NCBI GenBank assembly: GCA_940337035.1
Contig: OW679195.1
Location: 177,788,015 to 177,852,014, forward strand
Direction of reading: 5' to 3'
Origin: Agriotes lineatus
Lineage: Eukaryota > Arthropoda > Insecta > Coleoptera > Elateridae
DNA: 64,000 bases
Made by a program: the position numbers and the translations under genes. The first letter of the stretch is position 1. Each line of letters starts with the position of its first letter. Below, one piece after another: positions 44,030 through 55,562 of the stretch. The notes under the pieces were generated by a model. That model was not told the DNA's origin, searched no databases, and saw only the letters and a program-made list of their open reading frames with translations.

Positions 44030-44381
44030 TTTCTCCGTCCCCAGTGTCCAGGTTCTTCTAATATAGCAATCCTTTTCATTTATATCTCTAGCTCTCATTG
44101 CTTCATCTATCTCATATCTCCAACTTCTCCTAGGCCTTCCTTTTTTCCTTCTTTCTGGAGGTACCCACTATAATTTTGTTCTCATCTGGCTTCGTCCATC
44201 CTTTTTGTATGCCCGAACCAAGCCAATTGACGTTTTTCGATTTCTTCTCTGATATTTCCATGCAATTCTGTATATCTTCATTTCTGACTTTTTCTAATCG
44301 TGATATTCTACAACTTCTTCTAAGATAATCCATTTCGGTGGCCTTCAATTTATTCTTATTTGCCTTGCTTAAATCCCACAC
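44030..44381 (-). pseudogene. Non-LTR retrotransposon, C-terminal remnant
   Basis: The minus-strand frame from 44381 reads KATEMDYLRRSCRISRLEKV and RNEDIQNCMEI, the segment after the reverse transcriptase in many insect LINEs (pattern: AEM-x-YLRR...RNEDIR). The final part, in other frames, includes RRSWRYEIDEAMRARDIN and WTLGTEKRRC, matching the extreme C-terminus. It lacks the polymerase. It starts directly after the mariner remnant, tail to tail. Confidence 0.6.
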
Positions 44382-44684
44382 AATTTAAAAAATAATAAAT
44401 GAATGTAACTAAATAAAGTTGTTACTGTAAGTAAATATCATCTCTTTCATAATTATATTGATTAAAACATCTTACACCGATGTGGCAAACATCTTCCATG
44501 CATTTTTGTTTTCTGTTAACACAACCACAATGGGATGTTAGACATTTAAATATCTGTCATACGACACCTCATTCGGATAAATAGGTTAAGTAGTTATTGA
44601 GTTAATCATTCAAAAGGAAATATAGGCAAAATGAAAATAAAAACGACAAAGGAGGGGAGCAATGTAGATATATTATCAGGTACA

Positions 44685-44806
44685 TACCGGGTGGTTGGTC
44701 ATACCTCTGAACATAAAAATAGTGAGCAGAAATATGCATAACCGTGATAAGCCATGTAAATTGCCTATGTTCAGAGGTATGACCAACCACCCGGTATACA
44801 TAGACT
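44685..44806. mobile_element. 122-bp MITE, TACCGGGTGGTTGG type
   Basis: TACCGGGTGGTTGGTCATAC and its mirror form terminal repeats of about 32 bp (to TGAACAT), flanked by TA. A truncated second copy lies at 58103-58185. Confidence 0.85.
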
Positions 44807-45432
44807 TACATACATACATACAAATGTTTCTACGGTATTTATGCGTCACTAAGTACTTTTCATAACGAAACATACTCATTTGCAAGGGAGTACGATAAAT
44901 TCCAAGCTAACTGGAAAATAATGACATTATTTTTGCCCCCTCCATATCTCCGTTACCCTTGACCGGAACGCAAAAATGCATAAGACCATTTTTATTGAAA
45001 ATTAAATTTGGATTAATTTTGTATAAGATAAAGTTTGCGCTAAACCTCATAGTTAGCGAGATATTAGCGAAAAACTGTTGAAACCTACCATTTTACCACC
45101 TTTTCACCCCCCTCCGCCTGAACCCGAAGCGCATGTTGTGCAACTTTTTACCACTTACTAAGAGGAGGGTACTAAACAGTTTGCCGCTGGGTAAAACCTT
45201 TTTATTTATGTTTGGGTTAAACCCTAGCTTTACTTTACTAAAACTTGGTACCATGAATCGCCATCTTTGTGACGTCATAGCTCCTCACTCCACAGGCTGA
45301 GAACGCGACAACAGGAGTTTTCATACTCAGGAAACACCGCCGATTACGAAGGTACCACTTGTCGGTATAAACCTACTCAGTCCTACGAAAATCTTTATTT
45401 GACGAGTTAATTTAGTTTGGCCTCCCTACTAA

Positions 45433-47004
45433 GTAGAAAACACACGTTTTTGAAATTTGTAAAAATGTTGATTATTTTTTGCATAAATCAATTTTTTCGA
45501 AAAAAATAATTGATTTACTCAGGATGCAGAAGTCCTACAACAATCAGCGTAGACTTATTATTTTTTTAAAGAGTTATACTTCCACATAAAATATGAGCCC
45601 GATTTTTTTGCACATGCAAATATGTGCAAATTCAATTTGAAGATGACATCTTTTTACGCGCACAAAATGTTGAATATTTTTGTCAATTTTAATTGTACCG
45701 AAATTACATCAGCACCATTCGATAGCTGTCAACTTTCTACGAATTTAAATGCCCTTTTGTTTATTTTAACAACAAAATACACTTAACTTCAGATTAGTGG
45801 TCTTTATAAGACTGGCTGTTAGTGTAATTATATATCACAATCCCAGTGTGTCACAGAATACTTGGTTGGTCTTTTGTCAGCCTATCTCTGGGTGGGCAAT
45901 AAACTGCAGTAATAGTTATTTCATACGCAAGGGTTTGTACTTTTATAGATGTTTATATTATGTAACAATTTCTTGTAAATAATTTATTTAAATATTTCTT
46001 ATAATCATATTGTTAATAAAAAATATTTTTCATATATAATAATAGTTTAGAAATGAAATAATTAGTTGCTATAATTATTTTTCGAATTAATATTATGATT
46101 CTTAATAATAATTATAAGAAAAACTAAAAAAAATTTAAAAAAGGAAAAAAAATCTGAGTACATTGACGCATTGCAGTGTCTTGAGATAGGCTGGGAAAAC
46201 AATTGTCACATATGCCGTCTACATGCATAATTTATTAGCTTTTAGAACACTTTTAAAACGGAGTTTTATAATTTAAAATCCAACGATGAAGACAAAATAT
46301 CAGCGTACTCACAGACCCAACATCACGAGAAACCATACACAGAAAACATATCAGCATACTCCTGCAGGGTGTATATTTTTACTACAAAAGTCACACACGC
46401 AATTATTTATTACATTGACATTAATTGACAAAAAAAACATCAAACACTAAAAACGCAGTAGATACCACACAGCGGTTCACAAAATTTGCGGTACCAGTTT
46501 CAACAGTGAATTCTGAAGAAATTATGCTTCTAAGCAAAAATTGGATTAGGACTTTTCTACTCCATATAGCGTCCCCTAGCATCTCCAGAAGTGACACGGT
46601 TGACTTTCCTGACACCCTGTATAGATTATGGATTGTCATATCCACTACCATACAAGTCGATCCAAACAAAATGATTTCTTTTAAATACTTTTGAAGTAGT
46701 ACACTGTAGAACATTGGCTTAACGAAAGTTGAGTTAAATATTTTTTTTATGTCCAGGAATAAGTGGTTAACCATGTTCACATGTTTTAGGAACAGTCTAT
46801 TATACTGATACAAGAGACGAGAATATGTAAACGGCGTATTTACTTATTTTGTACAACCACTAGGTTACATACAAATAGAACAGTCAGAAAAATCACTCCA
46901 AATTATTTCGCGCACGAGATGCATGCAACTTTTTTAGCTTTATTAAAATAATGAAAAATATTCGCAAAAGAAATATAAAATTTTGCTTATATATTTTTTT
47001 GTTT
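45433..47004. other. AT-rich stretch, no gene seen
   Basis: Contains CAATTTTTTCGAAAAAAATAATTG (near 45490), an inverted 11-bp pair CAGCCTATCTC/GAGATAGGCTG (45879 and 46183), and ATACAGGGTGTCAGGAAAGTC reversed near 46605, the end of a common type of insect repeat. The 130-codon minus ORF at 46421-46813 spans that repeat and is not recognisable. Confidence 0.4.
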
Positions 47005-47275
47005 CACCATTTTGTCCTTGTCCCTTACGAGATAGGAAAGTGGGTGTTAAGACATTCCTATTGTACTTTTTTATTTTCTATACAAATATGAAGTTAAAAT
47101 ATAAAAATTCCGAAAAATGCACAGATGGACAATACACATATCGAAGTTTGCCCGCCATTTTGTCTATGTTCCTTACTAGATAGGAGGTTGGTTCTTCAAA
47201 CATCCCCATTCTGCTTTTTCATGTTCTATCCGAATCTGAAGTCAAAATTGAAAAATTCCGAAAAAGCGAATACAC
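47005..47275. repeat. Diverged tandem duplication, ~145-bp unit
   Basis: ATTTTGTCCTTGTCCCTTACGAGATAGGA...TCCGAAAAATGC and ATTTTGTCTATGTTCCTTACTAGATAGGA...TCCGAAAAAGCG are two head-to-tail copies with many differences. Confidence 0.7.
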
Positions 47276-48210
47276 ATCGGACAAACCATTAACGAATTCA
47301 GATAGGACTCCGTTTTACAGAGTTCGTGAATATATTAGTATAATAGTACTCGTAATATGGCAAGGCATGCTTTCCTTAAAAGTTTTTTGGAATGTTATGA
47401 AAATGTTGATGTAACGTTTAAAAATGTTTGTTTGAAAGATATACATATGCCTATTAAACTGTGTATAATGCAATAAAAAATTGGACGAACTTTTTAAAAG
47501 AAAAATGTAATCCAAATTTAGTTAATATTCAATTGCAATTGTAAAATATGCAATATACAAGAAAGGTTGCAATATTGGAATATCCAGAACTGCTATAGAT
47601 TTTTTTTCTATTTTAAGTACTATACCACAATTTAGAAATTAAAATGTAGTTTTTGAAGACCCGCCATTTGCTTTTCAAATATTTTAAGACCCGAGCGAAA
47701 ATCTTAGGTCTAAAAACGCATATACCCTTCAAAATTACGATTTTTAATTTAAAAAATTTGGTTAAACAATTTGCGGGCACCCTATACCGAGTGAGTTTTT
47801 TGAAGTGTTACGAGGCAATATCTCGAGGACGATTGTAAATATTTTCATGAAATTTTGGTGAGGTATTAGAGATTTGGGGGGACATATAAAAACATATTTT
47901 TTGAATTTTACCCCTCTCTCTGTTTTGACGGGTGGGGGGGGGGGGGGGTAACTTTGGAATTTTAAATAAGATGATGTGTTTTTGTTTCTAAAATTCGAAT
48001 CTACGTGAGAAACTACATATGTCATTTTTAGATTTGCTGTTTCGGTTACGTAATTATGATTAAGTAAATTTTGATTGAATTTAAAAAATAAATAAATTTT
48101 ACGAATAAATCAAGTTTCCTTATTTTGGAATTATTGTTCGTTTCCATAGAAATGAGTTATTTTTACTTAAGTCGGTTGAGAATGTTGACGTTTTAAGGAT
48201 TATTAATCTT

Positions 48211-48850
48211 TTTACTTCCTTTTACTATAAAGGAAGTATTGGATTTACCCCAAAAATTCGAAATTGAGTTTTCAACAGATCTTCACGTTTTCGAGTCCCC
48301 TGAACCAAAAAAAACATATTTTTTATCATTGGTCTGCCTGTGAACAGAATATCTCAAAAACGAAAAGAGGTCTGGCGTTGAAACTTCATATATAAGTTTT
48401 GTGTACTTATAGATGAAACAGCAAGCTTTTGAAGAAAATCGCATAACCGGAAGTAGGTGTTTACTTTTGCAATTTTTCAGTTTTTTCGATTTTTTCAAAA
48501 ACGGCTCTAACTTTACATTTTTATTACATTTTTAATGTGTATATTGATGTGAGATAGGTGATTTTCCAGTTGAATACTTCTAAAGTGGGTTTCTTTTGTT
48601 TTTTTTTTAAATTTTTTTATTAACTCCTATTTTAAATAAAACACCCGGTATATTATTACATTTTTGAATTCACCTTAAAATTCTAGAGAAAATTTGTCTC
48701 TTCAACTAACGCTCTATTTTGTACCGTTTTTGTAGAATTTGTAATTTTTGAAAAGTTTTGACAAATGGTTAAAAATTAAAAATGAAATTTTTGGCTAATT
48801 ATAAGATCACTGTAAAAGGAAGTTGTGTGCATTTATCACACTAGATTTTT
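48211..48850 (+). repeat. Dispersed repeat family A, copy 5
   Basis: Starts TTTACTTCCTTTTACTATAA and ends TCACACTAGATTTTTTAT. The microsatellite is reduced to TCTGCCTGTG, so this copy shows that the tract contracts or expands independently. Confidence 0.9.
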
Positions 48851-49040
48851 TATGTTCTTACCTAAGAAATCACAATTCCGTAATCGAAAAGCAAATAAAA
48901 AAATTTTATGCACACATATATAGTTTTTCACGTAGATTCGAATTTTCGAAACAAAAACACATACTCACATTTACAATTCCAAAGTTACCCCCCACCCGTC
49001 AAAACAGAGAGAGGGGTAAAATGTAAAATATATGGTTAAA

Positions 49041-49391
49041 TACCGGGTGGCCATAAATATCTGAGATCCCGGTAGCCATGGAATTAGCTATTTATAAATG
49101 TTGGTTAGTATTATATTTCAATTACAATAAGTATTGGTATCTATATAATGTAATAAAATGCAATAAGAGGAGGGAAATGTGCCCCGGATTCTGCAGTTTA
49201 GCCTACGACTCGATTATAAAAATCTCCTGTTCTAACTCCATTACTTATTGCAATCTGTAATAATTTTTGACAGATAGGAATTTTGGTTGTGATGACATTA
49301 ATGACATTTAGTTTAGTTGTATTCATCACTTTAATAAAGCGGTGTTGATTCCAAAGGTAATGTGATATCAGATATTTATGGCCACCCGGTA
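49041..49391. mobile_element. 351-bp MITE, TACCGGGTGGCCATAAATA type
   Basis: Terminal repeats of about 28 bp (TACCGGGTGGCCATAAATAT plus CTGAGATC) with one mismatch between ends. Inserted in the right arm of the 47785-49490 element, whose sequence resumes on both sides (GGTTAAA | TGTTCCCCCATA). Confidence 0.85.
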
Positions 49392-49490
49392 TGTTCCCCC
49401 ATATGCCTATTACCTCACTAAAATTTCATGAAAATATTTAAAACCGTTCTCGAGATATTGCGTTGTAACACTTTAAAAACTCACCCGGTA

Positions 49491-50492
49491 TATGAAACAA
49501 ATGCTGTGTATACATATTTGTAATTTGCGTAAATATATACATGTGGAAATTAAAACCGCAGCCACATAGCTTTGCAAAAGTATTCGAGATAAACATGATT
49601 GATTCCCAGTCCAAAACAAATTTGGTAAAACACATTTTAAATGTCACTGCAATTGATATTCTCATACCAATCTTTCAAAACAAGTATCTTGCGCGTTTGG
49701 GTATGACCATGATTCATTCCATATTGTATTTTTTTATTTGCACATCCTGTATTTGTTAATTTTTAATTAGTTACTTGTCCACCCAGTTAAAATAAACACT
49801 GGCACAAACAAACTCCTTTTATAACGCATATGAATAAGTAAACCGGTTCAGGTCGAATATTTAATCTTGGATCGATAAGTGGTGCGATTTCTACTCCGAG
49901 TATTTCCATATTCTCTATTCTCCATTGTAGTGGCTAGTGATAAGCGAGCGTGTGATTATTTTTAGCCTCCACAAGGGGGCAGTGGATTTCAAATCCGGCA
50001 GTTTATTTTTAACTTTATGCTAATCAAAGATCTATTTTAGGATTTCCTTTCTTTTCTCTAGCATAACATCTACTTTATTAAAATCGATTAAATTCAAAAT
50101 GTAATACCAGAAGCTTAACTTCTTAATTGTAAATTGCTGCAATTTCTAAATGGAACGATTCATATTTCGGGGAGCAAAAAATTGTTCAGTCGTTCTAAGT
50201 AGTTAATCAAACCAAAACGGAGGTTGTCAGAATTAGGTTCTATTAACATAATACGTCAAATTCCTAACTACATGCGATTTTTTTTTGGTTCACCAGCTAC
50301 GTAAATAAATATTTGATATTGTGATTGCACGCAACATATAAAATTATTTATTAGTAGCAATTTAAAAATAATTGGATTATAATTATTATTAAACCAAAGA
50401 GTACTATATTCTTTGGTTAAACGTAAAAATATAAATTATTCAGAAACATAATTGCCCCAATGACATTTTACTTACGGGGTGCTGTCGACGTA
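49491..50492. other. AT-rich stretch, no gene seen
   Basis: Short unrecognised ORFs; nothing assignable upstream of the second tRNA-Arg. Confidence 0.45.
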
Positions 50493-50565
50493 GGTCCTGT
50501 GGCGCAACGGATAACGCGTCTGACTACGGATCAGAAGATTCCAGGTTCGAATCCTGGCAGGATCG
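50493..50565 (+). tRNA. tRNA-Arg-ACG: tRNA-Arg (anticodon ACG), copy 2
   Basis: Identical over all 73 nt to 36091-36163, while the flanks differ completely. TCG followed by a T7 run at 50570-50576 is a plausible polymerase III terminator. Confidence 0.97.
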
Positions 50566-51499
50566 TCGATTTTTTTCCATTTGTCCGCACCAATCTATTC
50601 TTTTAAAATTTAAAATGCATATTCTATTATTGTAGTCTAAGTGCATTGTTTTTGTATGTAAATAAATAGAATCAGCAACTTATTTTATTTTGGCACAAAT
50701 TCGCAATTATTATTCAGCTTGATACAAGTAATGTAACAGAAGTGAAATGGTGAATTTTTAATTTTCCAGTTATATAGTTCAAATTAGCGCTTGTATAATA
50801 CTATTTCTAAGTATTTTCAAACAGTGCCGTAGTGCTAACTAATCGAAATCTTATATTTATTAGCCTTCCAACAATGTCATCTAACTTTTAAATTATTTCC
50901 GCAAGAAATTGTGGCGATATTAAAAATACACTAACACGGCATTTTATTTTGTGCCACTAGTCCAAGCATTTGTGAAATAATTCTTACTAAATTTCAAAAA
51001 GTAATGCAGTTTGTAATGTTATTGTACACGGAATAACTAAGTATCAGCTGTTCCAGTTATTTTGGGATAGAGGTTGGCCATTGTTGTCAATGTTGCACAA
51101 ACTAAATGAATTGCTATTGCTTAATTGTTATACAAAATTTTATGTGAAGACACATTGCATTAAATTTTTTTTTTAATTTTAGTGAAGATGCTACATTCGT
51201 ATACATTGTTGAAACTTGGACTTGAAGATAATATCAGAATTGGTTAGCGATTCGTAGATTGTTATAACTATCCGATTTAAAGAGTAGTCCTTCTAAATTT
51301 TGCAATGAAGAAAAAACAACGAACTTGACTGCCACAAAACTAGAACCGAATAAATTTTAGGAAATTGGGTTATTAACCAACTACTACTGGCTTGTAATAA
51401 ATTAAAAGGTAAATGCGCATAGTACTTCGTCATAGATAGTGCACCGCATCATTTAGTGCAGAACCATAAATACCCAGCATTTAGTTGTAAAAAATAACC
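50566..51499. other. AT-rich stretch, no gene seen
   Basis: No recognised coding or repeat feature before the Penelope-like element. Confidence 0.45.
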
Positions 51500-51699
51500 G
51501 CCATTGTTATTGCGTAACAAACGACTTTCGGGATTGGGCTGTGTCATTATTGAGGTCGAAGAACCCAACGTTTCGTCCAATTTCGTAAGGGGCTTCATCA
51601 GGAGAAATGCAAAAGAGCACTGCAAGTCAACCTGTAAACTACACCAGAAGCGAAACTCTTCTAACGAGCGGAAGGAGAAGGCGAGAATTTATAGGCAAT
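51500..51699 (-). repeat. Penelope pseudo-LTR, left copy
   Basis: GCCATTGTTATTGCGTAACA...GGAGAAGGCGAGAATTTATA. On the minus strand it has CTGATGAAGCCCC...GAAACG (51569-51601), a hammerhead-like core. Known Penelope-like elements carry hammerhead motifs here. Confidence 0.85.
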
Positions 51700-52050
51700 T
51701 GTCGTCACAGTTGAGTGATGGTGGACGGTGCATAAAAATTAGGGATTTCAACATAGAAGGAAGGGGAAAGTTCTCGTCCCAATTGAGAATATTAGGGTGT
51801 TTATAAATCTCAATTTCCTTGCGAATCTTTCTGTTAAAAAAGAAAGAGGATATGTAGATAATAGAAGTTTCGTCAAAACGAATCTTATGGCCGGTATCGC
51901 TTTGGTGTTTTGCGATGGCTGATGATGAAACAAGGCCCAACTTGAGACAGCGCTGCTGTTCAGATATACGAGTTTTTACGGAACGTCTTATGTCAACAAT
52001 GTATACAGCATTACATGAGCAAATGACTCTATAACACCTTTAGATGACAT
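51700..52050 (-). pseudogene. Penelope GIY-YIG endonuclease remnant
   Basis: Nicks target DNA for integration. Minus-strand reading: CSCNAVYIVDIRRSVKTRIS, EQQRCLKLGLVSSSAIAKHQ, then GHKIRFDETSI and IRKEIEIYKHPNILNWDE. These match the C-terminal domain of Penelope-like proteins, where the first block is normally VYIGQTGRSV; here the G-Q-T is replaced by V-D-I, so a conserved motif is lost. The frame is nearly open to the end of the domain (stop near 51689). Confidence 0.8.
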
Positions 52051-52309
52051 GGTGTTTATTTTATCTTTTGATGAAGGAAGAACCTATGAGATTTTGCTCG
52101 GGGGTTGGAATACTGTTTTTATGTTTTGTTTTCGAAGAAACTTCTCTACCCGATCCCTAGCATGGCAACCGTTATTCCTAAAAGCTTTCCGAATATGGGC
52201 GGACATTATAGGGTTGGGATATGGAAACAGTCCGGTGTACAAGCGAACTGACAACAAAGTTTATGAGTAGGATGCTAGTGAGAATCAGCATGTAAATAGC
52301 GGTCAGTAT

Positions 52310-53400
52310 GAGTGGGTTTGCTATGTACAGAATGGCCAAGTTTGCCACTGTACATCCAAGAAAGGAAGAGAGCTATTACTTTCTATCTCTATGATAAAAT
52401 CAATGTCTGGATGTAAGACGGGTAAAGTGTCTTTACCATGTGGCCAAATAATAAAGTTATCATCAACGTATCGGAACCAAACCTTGGGTTTCAATTCTGA
52501 AGATTCCAGAGCTTCGGTTTTGAGAGCCTTGATCAAGATATTGCCAAGGACAGGTGAAAAAGGGGGGATTACTGGCAGCACCAGAGATTTTTTTAAAGAA
52601 CTGGCCTTGAAATAGAAAATAAGTGGAAGAGAGGCATTTTTCTATAAGAGAAAGTAGACTTGAAGATGTTTCCCCATGCTCTGATAACAAGTACTGGATT
52701 ACGACTATGGAATCGGGAATAGGAACTTTAGTAAAAAGAGAAGCGACATCGAAACTCACAAGTAAATACTGAGGTTCAACTCTTATATTGGTTATAAGTT
52801 CAACGAAATGGGCTGAATCGTGAACATACGATGGACACTTACCAGTGAACTTTCTGTGGAGAGTGGTTAGGTATTTTGCTAATGAGTAAGTAGTGGAATC
52901 TATGATAATGACGATGGGCTTGAGGGGAATGTCTTATTTATGAATTTTAGAAAGACCATAGAGTCGAGAAGGCTTTGAAGCGCGATGAATCAACCTCCGT
53001 TGAATATCGGTGGGAAGATCTGAAGATTTTATGAGAGAAGTGACTTTCCATTCGATTTTGAAAGTTAGGTCGCGAGAAAGTAGTGCATAAGGAGTACTCT
53101 GTTCGATCCATCATTACCGTAGCATTACCTTTATCATCAGACAAAATTGAGACGTCGGAATTGGAACGTAAGGTGTTGAGAGTATTCCTTTTGCCTTGTA
53201 ATGTTACTTTTAGGGGGTTTAGATAATCGTGAACACCTAATAGTTGCGAAGCGGAAAAGATCAGCAACGCATTTAGGAAGCGTTTTCACAGAAGATCCTA
53301 CCGAACTGATAACGTGATCATCCCTTCCGTAGGAATTTTTTTTGGGGGCTAGCGTAAAATTGAAATCTTTGGAAAGTATAGAATTTTCGCTATGGGAGAG
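52310..53400 (-). pseudogene. Penelope reverse transcriptase remnant
   Basis: Primes and copies element RNA at a nicked target. Blocks from N to C terminus: VSILSDDKGNATVMMDRTEY (about 53090-53150), SFDVASLFTKVPIPDSIVV (about 52750), then, after a frame shift near 52570, ILIKALKTEALESSELKPKV and WFRYVDDNFIIWPHG with the YVDD catalytic pair, and SLPFLDVQ. Order and motifs fit Penelope-like RT. Several stops and shifts separate the pieces. Sequence to 53780 should hold the N-terminal part but I see only weak traces. Confidence 0.82.
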
Positions 53401-53785
53401 GGCATAAGAAGAAAAAAATTATAACCGTCTTAGAACCACTTTGATCTGTGGATGACAAGGAATGAAACTTACTAATGTTTTTTGGGCCTGTGTATAGGTG
53501 ATCGAATCGAAGAGTGACCAGTCAAGAAAGCTAAGAGTATTGGACAATTCTAAATAAAGATCTAACAATTGTTTAGAAACGGTATTGAGATCGTACCTCG
53601 AGAAGAGTGCGTTGAAATGTGATGTTTGACTTTAAGAAAAGAAGGTATGATTTTGTTGTTACGACAACGAGAAAGAAAATGCAAAAGAGTTTAGATGGCT
53701 TATGTCGAAGTTTGGAAAATATGGAGGCTTTAAGAGAGACATCATCCTAGTAGAGGTTATTAAGATAATTCCGGAGGCTTTGACG

Positions 53786-53985
53786 GCCATTGTCATTACG
53801 TAACAAACGACTTTCGGGATTGGACCGTGCCATTTATTGAGGTTGAACAACTCAACGTTTCACCCACTTTCGTAAGGGGCTTTATCAAAAGCAAAACCAA
53901 AAGAGAACTGTAACTCAATGTGTAAACCACGTCAGAGGAGAAACTCTTCTAATGATCGGAAGGAGAAGGCGAGAATTTATAGGCA
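53786..53985 (-). repeat. Penelope pseudo-LTR, right copy
   Basis: Matches the left copy base by base over most of its length. The hammerhead-like core is degraded here (TTGATAA instead of CTGATGA), with GAAAC retained. Confidence 0.85.
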
Positions 53986-54419
53986 AGTATCTAAGTCTCG
54001 CCCACCGTCACTCACCCGCAACGACACTTAGATATTCGAAAAAGTTGGACTTCTTTACATAAATAGCTGCTCTTGTTTGAGATCGCTAAGTGTAGTAATT
54101 TTCGAGAAAATCGAACCTAAAAATTGAAATTTGCTGGTTCGGAAGCGTTATGTCATACTTCACCCTTCTCGGAGCTGTAGCTCCATTACGACGCTTTTTC
54201 GGATGTATATTCATCGAAACTTGTAGTATTATTTTGATGAGTACTACCACCACTTACTTTTAACACCCTTTATACTGCTCATTATAACACATATATTTAT
54301 CAAATTACAACAAAAATGGTTTACTTTTGTGTTTCAAATTCTAAAACTTTTCGTGTTGGTCGAGTTTTAAAATTACTATAAAAAATAGAAAATTAAGTAT
54401 CTGATTTATGCTGCTAATA
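53986..54419. other. Spacer between Penelope-like and P-like elements
   Basis: AT-rich, no ORF. Begins with sequence outside the pseudo-LTR (GTATCTAAGTCTCGCCC). Confidence 0.4.
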
Positions 54420-54689
54420 TCTTAGTCCAGTCGTTAAAGGTAAAAATAGGCTAGTATATACCTCCGAATTCTTTGAACCTTCATCGATTTTCATGCAAAT
54501 TTGGAATTAAGATCATCTTACCCACGATACACCTAAACACGGTATGTCAGCAAATTCACCCTAAAACCGATTTGGCTGCGCATGACGTCATCTGCAAGCC
54601 GCTCGTTTGAAGTTGACCATTAAGACATTGAGGGCTAACTTAAATTTATTATTGTAATACGTACGAACGTAACAACGTGTCTCTATTAT

Positions 54690-55550
54690 TCGTTTTTGAC
54701 ATGTACAATTCTTAATGAAATCATTGTTAATCTCTACAACGTAGGATTTATTGTAGTGGCAATTACAAGTCATATGGGTCCCAGTAATAGAAAATTATTA
54801 TCGCAGCTTGGAGTTGGCTACGATAAAACTTGTTTTTTTTTTGGACATCGAAGTGATAATTCTTTAAATAGTTGTGTTTGCAAATGCAACGCATCTCATA
54901 AAACTTGGTCGCAACCATATTTTAATAATTAATAAGCTTGGTTTTGAAGTTTTGCTAGAAAGTTCAATTTCTGAATTAACACTTACCCACAAACTTACCC
55001 GGTATCATTTAGATGTTGAAAGGATCCCAGAGACAAAACGTACGGCCAGCTGTTCAATTATTATCCAATTGAGTTGCAAAAACCATTGCGTATTTAGGAA
55101 GAAATGAACATTTGCCGTTAAATTATCCGTAGGAATAGTATAATTAATCAAGATGTTATCGATTTTTTTTCTTATATACGTGGCATCGGTGGGCCAAATG
55201 ACCATCCGCATCCGCTTGATTTTAAACATAAGCTGAAGTGGTTCATATTAGGGAAGCATTATTCGGCAATTTTTACTAAGAATAGAAACACCAAAGAATT
55301 TGAAGAACCTTGCCTGCTTCAGCCTTTAAGTTAACCAGTTGAAGGCATCATTCAAGATATTTGTTTACCAGGAAATGCTTTTGCGAAATTGAATATTGAT
55401 TTCTAGAAGCAAATTCCCTTAGAAGATAAAGCAGAATTATTGTTAACACAATGTTCTTTTATTGAGCCCTTTTATTCAGATCCCGACAGTGAAGTGAGGA
55501 TGAAAATATGGATCTGTTAAATAAATTTGGATTTAAAACGAGTGTCCATG
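54690..55550 (+). pseudogene. P-element-like (THAP9-type) transposase remnant
   Basis: Plus-strand frames read NLYNVGFIVVAITSHMGPSN then RKLLSQLGVGYD, followed after a frame change by VFANATHLIKLGRNHI and LTLTHKLTRYHLDVE, all typical of the central catalytic region of P-type transposases. Further on, in other frames, FLIYVAS is followed by a block near 55190 (GGPNDHPHPLDFKHKLKW in part) and by FTKNRNTKEFEEPCLLQPL, the C-terminal region. Stops and 1-bp shifts are frequent. The THAP zinc finger is not found upstream. Confidence 0.65.
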
Positions 55551-55562
55551 AAAATGCCTTAA

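Larger units (their letters stand above)
36903..45432. mobile_element. Outer inverted-repeat element, split by a 5.2-kb insertion
   Basis: Ends TTAGTAGGGAGGCC and GGCCTCCCTACTAA are an inverted pair. The left arm is 36903-36983 plus 42216-42660, the right arm 44895-45432. Landmarks: CCGACAAGTGGTACCTTCG, GACGTCACAAAGATGGCG, CTTTACTTTACTAAAACTTG and GCCTGAACCCGAAGCGCATG with their mirrors. A third partial copy of the arm start occurs at 42660-42790, and an inner inverted pair (42791-42870 with 44522-44612). Without the insertion it is about 3.3 kb. The loop holds a mariner remnant, a LINE fragment and a MITE. Confidence 0.8.
47785..49490. mobile_element. Inverted-repeat element (TACCGAGTGAG/CTCACCCGGTA) with two insertions
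   Basis: Left arm 47785-48015 and right arm 48915-49490 mirror each other: GTTTTTTGAAGTGTTAC, AATATCTCGAG, TTTTCATGAAATTTT, CCCCTCTCTCTGTTTTGACG, TTTTGTTTC and ATTCGAATCTACGTGA. The right arm is split by a MITE (49041-49391), and the loop contains repeat A copy 5. A 15-base G run in the left arm (47934-47948) corresponds to only 6 C in the right arm. Confidence 0.75.
51500..53985 (-). mobile_element. Penelope-like element with direct pseudo-LTRs, inactivated
   Basis: Two direct 200-bp repeats (51500-51699 and 53786-53985) bracket a degenerate minus-strand coding region with Penelope-type reverse transcriptase and a GIY-YIG endonuclease end. Pseudo-LTRs and the RT plus GIY-YIG pairing define Penelope-like elements. 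Frames are broken in many places, so it is much older than the BEL element. Confidence 0.88.

Noticed and set aside
46421..46813. 130-codon minus-strand ORF as a host gene
   Set aside because: No recognisable domain, and it spans a repeat end of the ATACAGGGTGTC type; composition is AT-driven.
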